This document shows positions 1-6,921 of a stretch of DNA of 8,471 bases, piece by piece. The notes below the pieces were generated by a model. It was given only the letters and a program-made list of their open reading frames with translations, did not search any database and was not told the DNA's origin. The stretch is from Nanobdellota archaeon (GTDB taxonomy: Archaea; Nanobdellota; Nanobdellia; Pacearchaeales; GW2011-AR1), in contig JAHIWJ010000002.1 of the NCBI GenBank assembly GCA_018816205.1, positions 1 through 8,471 on the forward strand. The letters are read 5' to 3'. Every line of letters starts with the position of its first letter. Position 1 is the stretch's first letter. The translations under genes and the position numbers were made by a program.

Positions 1-515
1 AGCGTATAGGCTCTGATGATATAAAGAAGACTATTCAGTTGATTATTTCTGGACTGCGTTCTGGAGGAAATCTTTCCATTTTGCTTGAGCAGACTGCGAC
101 TCATATGAGGGAGAGGAATTTTGTTAAGAAAAGAGCGGCTTCGAATGTTTTGATGTATGTTATCTTCATTTTTTTTGCTGTGGCCGTCGGGGCTCCCTTG
201 TTGTTTGCACTGTCTTCAGTTTTAGTTCAGATAATGTCAAGTATTTTTGCGCAGGTGCCCACTACTGATGTTAACGTGAACTTGCCGTTTACTCTAAGCT
301 CAATTAACATTTCGCTGAGTTTTATCATTTATTTTTCAACCTCTTTTATAGTTGCTTCTGCGATTTTGGCTTCGCTGATTCTTGGGCTGGTGGGCAGTGG
401 CAATGAGAAAGACGGGTTGAAGTACACTATTCCTTTAATAGTAATTGCACTTATTGTTTATTTTGCCGCGCGGTGGTTTCTGGGAATATATTTCGGGAAT
501 GTGTTTGTTAGTTAG
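1..515 (+). CDS. Type II/IV secretion system F-family membrane protein (TadC/ArlJ-like), C-terminal part
   Basis: The reading frame is open from base 3 to the TAG at 513-515 with no start needed at 39, so this is the 3' end of a gene that begins left of the window. F-family proteins are the inner-membrane platform of type IV pili, archaella and Tad pili, and the assembly ATPase acts on them. What shows this is the soluble-loop signature near the start (GLRSGGNLSILLEQTA, residues about 17-32 of the visible part), followed by a basic stretch (RERNFVKKRAA) and three hydrophobic segments covering roughly bases 150-240, 300-400 and 425-500. This matches the C-terminal F domain of the TadC/ArlJ family: a cytoplasmic helical bundle, then membrane helices. 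The pilin-like genes downstream fit the assignment. I cannot tell an archaellum ArlJ from a pilus TadC-like protein. The family call is fairly safe; the exact system is inference. Confidence 0.82.
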   Translation, partial: RIGSDDIKKTIQLIISGLRSGGNLSILLEQTATHMRERNFVKKRAASNVLMYVIFIFFAVAVGAPLLFALSSVLVQIMSSIFAQVPTTDVNVNLPFTLSSINISLSFIIYFSTSFIVASAILASLILGLVGSGNEKDGLKYTIPLIVIALIVYFAARWFLGIYFGNVFVS

Positions 516-516
516 G

Positions 517-526
517 TTTTTATATT
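517..526 (+). promoter_or_regulatory. TATA-like box for the KaiC-like ATPase gene (leaderless start)
   Basis: The stretch TTTTTATATT is centred about 24-25 nt before the ATG at 546. That is the spacing expected if the archaeal transcription start falls on or next to the initiation codon. No good Shine-Dalgarno precedes that ATG, which agrees with a leaderless mRNA. The box sits directly after the stop codon of the upstream secretion gene, so its T-run could also help end that transcript. Confidence 0.5.
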
Positions 527-545
527 GGTTTTTGCTTGTGTAGGT

Positions 546-1358
546 ATGAAGAAAAAGGTGAAAAAGAAGGTTGTGAAGCGGGCGGTTCATCACAAGCGGA
601 AAGGGGCGGCGCGAAAGGTTCTCAAGAGCAGACGGAAAGGGGCAGTGCATAAAGCGTTTAAGAGCGGTCGTGTTCCGATGTGGATTAAGAATTTTGATAG
701 GTTGATTGGCGGGGGGTTTGTGAAGGATTCTACAAATTTGCTTGTGGGAGGAAGCGGAAGCGGGAAGTCAATTTTTGCGACGCAGTTTCTTGTTGAGGCG
801 ATGAATCGAGGCGAGCATTGCCTGTATGTTACTTTTGAGGAGAAGAAGACGCAGTTTTATGAAAACATGATGTCTTTGGGCTGGGATTTGGAAAAGTACG
901 AGCAGGAAGGGTTGTTTACTTTTCTTGAATATACGCCTATAAAAGTTAAAACGATGCTTGAGGAGGGTGGCGGCACTATCGAGAGTGTAATTTTAAGTAA
1001 GAAGGTCAGTCGAATGGTTATTGACAGCATCACTTCGTTTGCTTTGCTGTTCAACGATGAGCTGTCGCAGAGAGAGGCGGCGCTTTCTTTATTCGGTATG
1101 ATACGGGATTGGGATTGCACATCTTTATTGACTTTGGAAGAAGACCCTATGGATCAGGACAAGGCGACTTCGCGAGCTTTGGAATTTGAGGTTGATTCTA
1201 TCATCGCGATTTATTTTGTTCGAGACGCGAGAGAGCGGCGGCGATATCTTGAGGTGATAAAGATGAGGGGCACCAATCATTCGAATAAAATTTATCCGTT
1301 TAGCATTGGCAAAAAGGGTCTGATTATAAAAAATTCTGCGGCTTCTAAGATTTTTTGA
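546..1358 (+). CDS. KaiC-like RecA-superfamily ATPase, single domain, with basic N-terminal tail
   Basis: This 270-residue protein has one KaiC/RecA-fold domain. Visible motifs are a Walker A loop GGSGSGKS (residues 68-75), the paired glutamates of a TFEE motif (E98, E99) at the KaiC catalytic position, and a Walker B-like strand RMVIDSITS with D160. It also has a MRGTNHSNKIYPF segment near the C-terminus, like the R-G/H-S end of KaiC domains. True KaiC has two such domains; this has one, like ArlH (FlaH) and many archaeal KaiC-like proteins. Residues 2-42 are strongly basic and hold a tandem 12-residue repeat (see separate entry). I chose ATG 546 over the in-frame TTG at 525 because a TATA box lies 24-25 nt upstream. 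The gene starts 30 nt after a TadC/ArlJ-like gene. ArlH sits beside ArlI/ArlJ in archaella, so a role in regulating the pilus motor is a reasonable inference. It could instead be an unrelated signalling ATPase. Confidence 0.85.
   Translation: MKKKVKKKVVKRAVHHKRKGAARKVLKSRRKGAVHKAFKSGRVPMWIKNFDRLIGGGFVKDSTNLLVGGSGSGKSIFATQFLVEAMNRGEHCLYVTFEEKKTQFYENMMSLGWDLEKYEQEGLFTFLEYTPIKVKTMLEEGGGTIESVILSKKVSRMVIDSITSFALLFNDELSQREAALSLFGMIRDWDCTSLLTLEEDPMDQDKATSRALEFEVDSIIAIYFVRDARERRRYLEVIKMRGTNHSNKIYPFSIGKKGLIIKNSAASKIF
594..665 (+). repeat. Tandem 36-bp repeat encoding two basic 12-residue units
   Basis: Two adjacent 36-bp units (594-629 and 630-665) encode KRKGAARKVLKS and RRKGAVHKAFKS, residues 17-28 and 29-40 of the KaiC-like ATPase. 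Seven of 12 residues are identical and most changes are conservative. At the DNA level the core CGGAAAGGGGC is identical in both. This looks like an internal duplication that lengthened a cationic tail, resembling histone H1-type or nucleic-acid-binding tails. Its function is unknown. Confidence 0.7.
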
Positions 1359-1395
1359 TTAAAGAAAAAAGAAAAAATAAAAATAAATGTTTTTA
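1351..1395. terminator. T-rich/A-rich convergent terminator region
   Basis: The gap between the two convergent genes starts with a T6 run (1351-1356, overlapping the end of the ATPase gene) for plus-strand transcripts. It continues with a long A-rich tract (1361-1386) that reads as repeated T-runs on the minus strand, straight after the minus-strand stop codon at 1393-1395. T-rich tracts without stem-loops are typical archaeal intrinsic terminators. The minus-strand signal is the stronger one. Confidence 0.55.
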
Positions 1396-2022
1396 GATGC
1401 AGGGCGTGGTACTCTTGTATAACGCACCTTGTTCATTGATACAGGCATATCCTGTTCCGTTGCCCATGAAACCGTACATTCTGATAGGGTATTCAACTCT
1501 TGGGTCGATGTATACTTCTGCGCCGATACCGTTTGGGTCCATCAATTTTAAATATCCGCCTACTTCTACTCCTTCGCCAACGCCCAAACTTCCTCCAATA
1601 CTAACTGCCTTTTCTATTGCGACATTTCCGCTAGAATTTTCTGGAAAACTTCCCACTGAATCCCCTATCTGCAAATTATCTCTCACGTTAAAATTTCCAA
1701 GTAACCTAGTAAATCCTGCAGAAATAGAAAGGTCATAATCAGGGCCATGTGAAATTTTAACCTGGTTAGGATCGTTTCCCAAGTAGACCGCTCCGCCAAT
1801 GTCAGCATTGTTCATCTCACAAGTCCCATCGGCCTGACATCTATTCGCATTTATTTCTGATGTACCTCCGCCTTCTCCACCGACTTGTGCATTAGTTGTT
1901 GGCCATGCATTGATATAAGGCGCAAACATCACCTGCCCAAAAGCAAAATACAGCACAAAGAATACCACTACAGAAGTTAATGCGGCAATTCCGACAATTG
2001 TCCAGATTTCATTGCTCTTCAT
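1393..2022 (-). CDS. Membrane-anchored glycine-rich fibre-like surface protein, function unknown
   Basis: The start is at the second ATG (2022, minus), giving 209 residues. The minus-strand sequence GGGGGTGAG lies just upstream of it, a good Shine-Dalgarno, and itself falls inside the six extra residues that an ATG at 2040 would add. Residues 6-28 are one hydrophobic helix after a short polar start, so the rest is probably outside the cell. Then come a Gly/Pro/Asn-rich linker (38-60), a CQADGTC pair (C62, C68), and a stretch of short repeating G-x-hydrophobic units (about 109-160, e.g. VSIGGSLGVGEGVEVGG). That stretch resembles beta-helical or trimeric fibre shafts of the GNLNVGG kind. The C-terminal segment (182-209) is compact, with C194 and C208. 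I do not recognise a named family. A short fibre or a pilus-associated surface protein is inference. It is transcribed away from the pilus-like operon, from a shared intergenic region. Confidence 0.72.
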   Translation of the reverse strand: MKSNEIWTIVGIAALTSVVVFFVLYFAFGQVMFAPYINAWPTTNAQVGGEGGGTSEINANRCQADGTCEMNNADIGGAVYLGNDPNQVKISHGPDYDLSISAGFTRLLGNFNVRDNLQIGDSVGSFPENSSGNVAIEKAVSIGGSLGVGEGVEVGGYLKLMDPNGIGAEVYIDPRVEYPIRMYGFMGNGTGYACINEQGALYKSTTPCI

Positions 2023-2034
2023 CTTCTCACCCCC
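2023..2034 (-). promoter_or_regulatory. Shine-Dalgarno that decides the start of the minus-strand fibre-like gene
   Basis: Read on the minus strand this is GGGGGTGAGAAG directly before the ATG at 2022, with GGTGA four bases from the start codon. It complements the archaeal 16S rRNA 3' end and favours the internal ATG over the one at 2040. Confidence 0.65.
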
Positions 2035-2075
2035 TTTCATTAGCTGTTGATTATGCTAAAACAAAAGAAACAAGG

Positions 2076-2087
2076 TATATATATATT
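2076..2087. promoter_or_regulatory. Symmetrical TATA box between divergent genes
   Basis: The run TATATATATATT is nearly its own reverse complement. On the plus strand its centre is about 24-25 nt before the ATG at 2106, which fits a leaderless transcript for the pilin-like operon. On the minus strand it would start transcription near 2055 and leave a leader of about 30 nt containing the Shine-Dalgarno of the divergent gene. A-rich BRE-like bases flank it on both sides. It is the only strong TATA element in the 83-bp gap. Confidence 0.55.
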
Positions 2088-2105
2088 GTTTTTCTAAGTG
2101 ATAAT

Positions 2106-2558
2106 ATGAAAAAAGAGGGGCAGGCATGGGGATTTGATTTAGTTGTGGGCATGGTCATTTTTATAGTGGGCATTGTTTCTTTTTATTTATACACCACAAA
2201 CTTATCTGGAGCGAGCCAAGAAGTTATCGGGCAGCTTCAGCAGGAGGGGGAGATGATTGCGGACAGTTTGATGTCTGAAGGGAGTCCGATTGATTGGGAT
2301 GCCAGTAATGTTGCGAGGATAGGTGTTTTGTCGGATGCAAGGATAAATGAAACTAAATGGGCTGAATTTAAGAGTTTGACGTATGGAAGGACAAAGGCAC
2401 TTTTTAGGGTAAGGAACGAGTATTTTGTTTACATAGGAAACGATGTCGCTAATGGGGTTGGTTTGGATGCAAGCGGTGCGACGAATCTTGTGAAAATTAC
2501 CCGGGTGGTTGTTTATAATCAAAGTGTGGCGACTTTGAATATTTATTCATGGAACTAA
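2106..2558 (+). CDS. Small pilin-like (pseudopilin-type) membrane protein
   Basis: This 150-residue protein starts KKEGQAWGFDLVVGMVIF. A short basic/polar head, then Gly-Gln-Ala and an early aspartate (D11), runs into a single hydrophobic helix (about 12-30). That is the pattern of archaeal class III prepilins or pilin-like proteins, although the acidic residue sits one place later than the usual +5 after a G5|Q6 cut. The rest is a polar, probably extracytoplasmic domain with three N-glycosylation sequons (NLS, NET, NQS) and a beta-rich C-terminus. I chose ATG 2106, not the longer open frame, because the TATA box is about 25 nt upstream and the N-terminus then matches pilins. It is the first gene of an overlapping operon, and its last 10 bases overlap the vWA gene. 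A minor pseudopilin role, comparable to TadE/TadF, is inference. Confidence 0.75.
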   Translation: MKKEGQAWGFDLVVGMVIFIVGIVSFYLYTTNLSGASQEVIGQLQQEGEMIADSLMSEGSPIDWDASNVARIGVLSDARINETKWAEFKSLTYGRTKALFRVRNEYFVYIGNDVANGVGLDASGATNLVKITRVVVYNQSVATLNIYSWN

Positions 2559-5500
2559 GGAAGGTATTTTTTAATAGAAGGGCAGCGTTTTTTAGTACGG
2601 ACGCTCTTATTGCGCTGGTTATAATTTTATTTGTTATTATTGCAGTGAGGCCGTTGAGCGATTATGTTCAGCCGGATACGGAAATTCATTCAGACATTTT
2701 AACTGCTTTGTCGACTCTGAAGGTTTCTGAGTTGGATGACGTTACAGTGCAAGCTATGATTTCCAGCGGAGTAATTCGGAATCCTGATAAAACTCTTCTT
2801 GAACAGATTGGCGAGTTTTACGTCTATAACGCTAGCAATGCCAAGCTTTTGGCGAACATTGCTCTTAAGAATCTGAACACTACGGAGAATGTGGGAATTT
2901 GGTATGGGGATGAGCTGATTTTTTCAAGCAATCAGACGCCTTATGAGGAAGCCCACGAGGTCGATGTAGCACGGCAGGTTATTTCAGGAATTGAGGCTGG
3001 TCAGAACATTAGCGGCTATGCTGCACGGGCTTTTCTTTCGAGCGATTGGGTAACAAATTATTATTACTTCGGAGGATATGTGGGAGATGGCAATCTTTCG
3101 ACTATGATTTACTATCAGGGCAATATTTCTGACGAGGTCGAAATCGAGATGGCTATTAGCGAGGATTTTGATTTGTACATCAATGGGGCTTATTATGATC
3201 ACTTCGTTAAAAACCGGCCGTCGCCATATGAACCGGAGCATTATACTATAGAGAACGCTTCAGACTATTTTTCCGAGGGAGATAACATTTTGGAATTTGG
3301 GGGGCAGGGTTTATTTATTGCAGGGGGATTTGTAAAGGTAAACTACCGGGGCGATGCTCAACTTTCTGGAAAGAACAAGACTTATTACTTTCCAGGCGTG
3401 GATGGGTTGATTAATGTTTATGATGGATTTTTTGTTCCGAATAATTTAACTCAAATGGAAATCTCGCTTCATATGAACAGCAATTATACGGCGTTTTTAA
3501 ATATTGGCAACGTTAGTGTTTATCAGGGTGCGACTGACGGAGAAGAAACGATATTTCTTGATAACGGTCTACTCTCAGGTTTAATTGATTATGGCTCCTT
3601 GGAAGGCAAAACAACGCCGTTGAGACTTGGTTTAGAAAATGCTTCTTATCTTGGAATCGCTCAGGATATTGATGTTTTTTCTGTCACAGATCTTTCCGGT
3701 AGTATGAGGTGTTCTGAAACTGGATCAGTTCCAGGTCATTATTCTTGGGGATGTTATGAGAGTCAAAGCTATTGTACATCATGCGGCGGCACCTGGCTCG
3801 GTCCGATTAGTTCATCCCAGGACGCTAATCACTTGTTGGTGGATATTATTTTAAACAACACTGGAAATCGTGTTGGTCTTGCGGGTTATAGGGCTAGTGC
3901 GAGCGATAGTGATTTTCATGAGTTGTCGAATGATTCGGCTTCTCTGGATGCAGAGATAGACAGTTGGTGGGCGGATGGAAGCACTTGCATTTGCTGCGGA
4001 ATCAACAAGGCAATGGAAGGATTTTTAGATTCACAGCAGGTAAATAAACCTGGAAGATTGTTGGTTTATTATGATTTTAATAACGGTGTTGGTGCCAGCG
4101 TCGCTGATAAGAGCGGATTGGGGAATGATGGTGCGGTTTCAGGAAATCCGACCTCTGCTGTAGGAATTGGTGGAAATTCATTTAATCTAGACGGAAGTGG
4201 AGATTATATCACGATTCCGGATATTCTTGACAGCGATGAAGGAACATTTTCAATTTGGGTTGATTCGGAGGATGATACAGACAGAACGATTTTAGATGCT
4301 TCCAATCCGACAGAGTATTTCTATCTTGAATTGGATAATCAAAGAGATTTGAGGTTTCAATTTGAAGATGCCGACGGAACGGATTTTGATGATGCAGAGT
4401 ATCGCGTCAGCGATATTGATACAAGAGGGTGGGCGCATCTTGTGGGAGTTTGGAGGTATGAGGGAGGAACGCCTTCAGTTGAGCTGTATCTTGACGGCGT
4501 TTTAGTTGATACGGATGTTGATCCAGCAGATGTGATGCCTAATTTTCTGGCTCCTCGCATTGGTCGAGCTCGGTCTAGTGGGAGTGGAGAGGACGACTTT
4601 GACGGGAAGATTGATGAGTTTAGGATTTACTCTAAGGCGTTGACTTTGGCGGAAATAAGGGGGCTGAACAAAACGAATGCTGTATGCGGAAACGGGGTTA
4701 CCGAGGTGGGAGAAGTGTGCGATGGAGATGCGCAGTTTTGCGAATCTGGAGGCGAGGAGGGTTTGAAAGAGTGTAACTCTGGATGTAATGGTTTTCTGGC
4801 CTGCGATACTACTGCGGTTTGCGGCGATGGTCTTATTCAAAGTGGAGAAGAGTGTGATGATGGCAACACCGATAATCACGACGGTTGTTCTAACATCTGC
4901 GAGATTGAAGAGAGGTATTGGTCGATTGTGGTCATGAGTGATGGGTGGGCTAATGTGGAATGTGCTGAACAGGGATGGACACCTGATTTGAATGGTAATG
5001 GGGTTGCTGACGACGCGGGCGACGATGCGATTCAGGCGTCGATTGATGCGTGTGAAGATTACGGCGTGGTGGTTCATGCAGTCGGGCTTGGGGATGCTGT
5101 CGATACAGAAACTATGATAGCTATCGCAGAAGAGAATGGCTGCGGGGGAAATTATTATTATTCGGATGCCACTAACCTTTCCAATGTTTATGAGCAGATT
5201 GCTAATACTATTTTAACAGATTATGTGGAGCAAACGCTTTATTCAGAGGGAGGTGTTTTAAGAACGGTTCTTTACCCAGATTCGTACATTAAATTTGAAT
5301 ATGATGACATAGACGTTCCGTATGGGCTGTTAATCACTGCTGAAAAAGACTTTGATGATGCTTTCGGAGGCAGTTTTTACATTCCCCCCGGAGCTATTCC
5401 GGTCATTACAAATATAGTCTCTTATTCCGGAGCGTTGTGGACGAGCGGGGCCTTTATCAATGGCCAGTCTGTCTTTAATTTGAGCGAGTATGGGCTGGGT

Positions 5501-6019
5501 TATATTTATCTGGGCGATCCGTATCATGTTACAGTTGCTGATTCTGTTGTTGTTGCGGGAGCAGAAAATACGGCTAATGTGACGCTGGGGGTCTCAAAGT
5601 CTAATCAAACTTCTTCATCATCGGCAGACAATAAAATTGTTTATTTGATTGTTCAGAACATTAGTTCTTTCTCTGATATTCTGCCTGTTGCTCAGGGCTG
5701 TTCGTGGGATTTGCAGCTTGAGGATGATTCGTATCTTCTCGATATAAACATTCCTGAAGGATATTCTGGTACAGATGACTGCTTGTTTGATGAAACGACT
5801 TATGATGCAATGTCTGGGTCGAATGATTACGGGCATATAGTCAATCATAACGATGCGTATCAGGTGGCTGCGTTGAATCTTTTGAGGGCACTTGATTTGA
5901 ATGATAATGGCAAGGGAGATGTGCCTTTCACTGAACAGGATTTGGAGATTACGCTGAGCGAGATTGAGGGAATTCCTTTCACTTATTATACTGAAGTGCA
6001 GGCGAGGAGATGGAGATGA
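2549..6019 (+). CDS. Giant pilin-like vWA/LamG surface adhesin, domains nested
   Basis: This 1156-residue surface protein starts with a pilin-like head: basic residues, then AFFSTDALIALVIILF (about 14-29), one membrane helix. Residues about 160-365 are beta-rich and sequon-rich, resembling carbohydrate-binding jelly rolls. A von Willebrand A domain starts at 375 with its MIDAS motif DLSGS (D381, S383, S385) and T479. It breaks near residue 500 and resumes at 790 (WSIVVMSDG, D798), ending near 890. The break holds a LamG/concanavalin-like domain (504-706, closing DGKIDEFRIYSKALTLAEI) and a DUF4215/Myxococcus-type Cys-rich region (712-786). Two DxNxNG loops (813-822, 1116-1124) may bind calcium. 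About twenty N-glycosylation sequons are visible. ATG 2549 overlaps the previous gene by 10 bp, has no Shine-Dalgarno and is the only nearby in-frame start. TadG and PilY1 also combine pilus systems with vWA domains, so a tip or surface adhesin is the likely role. Confidence 0.88.
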   Translation: MELRKVFFNRRAAFFSTDALIALVIILFVIIAVRPLSDYVQPDTEIHSDILTALSTLKVSELDDVTVQAMISSGVIRNPDKTLLEQIGEFYVYNASNAKLLANIALKNLNTTENVGIWYGDELIFSSNQTPYEEAHEVDVARQVISGIEAGQNISGYAARAFLSSDWVTNYYYFGGYVGDGNLSTMIYYQGNISDEVEIEMAISEDFDLYINGAYYDHFVKNRPSPYEPEHYTIENASDYFSEGDNILEFGGQGLFIAGGFVKVNYRGDAQLSGKNKTYYFPGVDGLINVYDGFFVPNNLTQMEISLHMNSNYTAFLNIGNVSVYQGATDGEETIFLDNGLLSGLIDYGSLEGKTTPLRLGLENASYLGIAQDIDVFSVTDLSGSMRCSETGSVPGHYSWGCYESQSYCTSCGGTWLGPISSSQDANHLLVDIILNNTGNRVGLAGYRASASDSDFHELSNDSASLDAEIDSWWADGSTCICCGINKAMEGFLDSQQVNKPGRLLVYYDFNNGVGASVADKSGLGNDGAVSGNPTSAVGIGGNSFNLDGSGDYITIPDILDSDEGTFSIWVDSEDDTDRTILDASNPTEYFYLELDNQRDLRFQFEDADGTDFDDAEYRVSDIDTRGWAHLVGVWRYEGGTPSVELYLDGVLVDTDVDPADVMPNFLAPRIGRARSSGSGEDDFDGKIDEFRIYSKALTLAEIRGLNKTNAVCGNGVTEVGEVCDGDAQFCESGGEEGLKECNSGCNGFLACDTTAVCGDGLIQSGEECDDGNTDNHDGCSNICEIEERYWSIVVMSDGWANVECAEQGWTPDLNGNGVADDAGDDAIQASIDACEDYGVVVHAVGLGDAVDTETMIAIAEENGCGGNYYYSDATNLSNVYEQIANTILTDYVEQTLYSEGGVLRTVLYPDSYIKFEYDDIDVPYGLLITAEKDFDDAFGGSFYIPPGAIPVITNIVSYSGALWTSGAFINGQSVFNLSEYGLGYIYLGDPYHVTVADSVVVAGAENTANVTLGVSKSNQTSSSSADNKIVYLIVQNISSFSDILPVAQGCSWDLQLEDDSYLLDINIPEGYSGTDDCLFDETTYDAMSGSNDYGHIVNHNDAYQVAALNLLRALDLNDNGKGDVPFTEQDLEITLSEIEGIPFTYYTEVQARRWR

Positions 6020-6921
6020 TGAACAAGAGAGGCATCTTTTTTTTGATGCTCACGTTGATTATTATATCTTTGTTTATGCTTTCTATCACTTTCTTTTCAG
6101 ATATGGCCTTGTGGCAGAGCGTGCAGAAAAGAGTGAAAACCTTGAACAGTTTTGTGTCTTTTACCGAGGAAGACCTCTCCAGGCAGATTTTCATTACTGG
6201 CTATAGGGCGATTTTTTATATGGAGAAGGAAATTGTTGATACAGGAGATTATTTGAACGACACAGATGCTTTAATGAATGAGATTTTTTTCAATGGGACG
6301 ATTAATGGCAGGTCTGAGCCGTTGCTTCAGGCAATTACGTTTTCGAAGCTGGAGCAGTTAATATCAGAAAGGGCTGCTGCAATCAGTGCCACGAGCGATT
6401 TTTCTAATCCTTCAATTAACATAACGCAGGAAGATTCCTGGAATGTTAAGGTTATTTTTACTGTGGATTTTTTCTTGGAAGATCGTAACGGGCTTGCTTC
6501 CTGGAATAAAACTCTGGTGACTGAGACTTTGATTGCGATTTCTAATTTTACTGATCCGGTTTATTTTGTTGAAACCGCAGGAAACACCGAGCCTCCGACG
6601 TTTACTCGGACACCTTATTCAGGTTTTGATAGTTCAAATTTGAGTGCTCACATTACTGGAAGGTATTATCGAGAACACAGTGATGCTCCGAGTTTTCTTG
6701 ATAGGCTTGAGGGAAATCTTTTGGCTACATCTCCGTATGGAATTGAATCTTTGGTGTATGTTAATGATATTCCTGTGCCGTATCGAACGGGTAAATCTCT
6801 CGAGGATCATGTTTATTTTTCCAGTGCAAGTTTGAGCGGGACGTGCCACTTGGCAGGCATGGATCCTTGGGTAAGGTTAGATAATATTCACCGCGCATAT
6901 TATGGCGATCTTGCCTGCTAG
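6016..6921 (+). CDS. Second pilin-like membrane protein of the vWA operon
   Basis: This 301-residue protein begins MNKRGIFFLMLTLIIISLF. A short basic head ends in Arg-Gly and runs straight into one hydrophobic helix (about 7-25), as in pseudopilins, but without the acidic residue at +5. The remainder (about 26-301) is polar with predicted helices near 35-75 and at least six N-glycosylation sequons, so it is probably extracytoplasmic. I chose ATG 6016 because it gives the classic ATGA overlap with the TGA of the vWA gene and sits six bases after GAGGAG (6004-6009). ATG 6010 would leave no spacing, and 6019 is also possible. It is co-transcribed and probably translationally coupled with the vWA gene. 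I do not recognise a named family; a minor pseudopilin or TadE/F-like subunit working with the vWA protein is inference. Its stop codon lies in a CTAG shared with the convergent gene. Confidence 0.75.
   Translation: MMNKRGIFFLMLTLIIISLFMLSITFFSDMALWQSVQKRVKTLNSFVSFTEEDLSRQIFITGYRAIFYMEKEIVDTGDYLNDTDALMNEIFFNGTINGRSEPLLQAITFSKLEQLISERAAAISATSDFSNPSINITQEDSWNVKVIFTVDFFLEDRNGLASWNKTLVTETLIAISNFTDPVYFVETAGNTEPPTFTRTPYSGFDSSNLSAHITGRYYREHSDAPSFLDRLEGNLLATSPYGIESLVYVNDIPVPYRTGKSLEDHVYFSSASLSGTCHLAGMDPWVRLDNIHRAYYGDLAC

Noticed and set aside
39..41. TTG as the start of the secretion protein
   Set aside because: The same frame is open to the left edge and encodes conserved-looking F-domain residues before it, so the gene is simply cut by the window.
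525..545. Longer ATPase start at TTG 525
   Set aside because: It overlaps the TATA-like box, lacks a ribosome-binding site, and adds hydrophobic residues before a basic tail; ATG 546 fits leaderless spacing.
1980..2105. Extended N-terminus for the first pilin-like gene
   Set aside because: It would run through the divergent gene and the TATA box, and it destroys the pilin-like N-terminal pattern.
4502..5077. Long minus-strand open frame opposite the adhesin gene
   Set aside because: The encoded protein has no recognisable domain, the plus strand encodes clear LamG/vWA motifs, and no promoter or ribosome site precedes it. It is a shadow frame.
6010..6012. ATG 6010 as the start of the second pilin-like gene
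   Set aside because: It abuts the GAGGAG with no spacing; ATG 6016 gives the usual ATGA overlap and good spacing.
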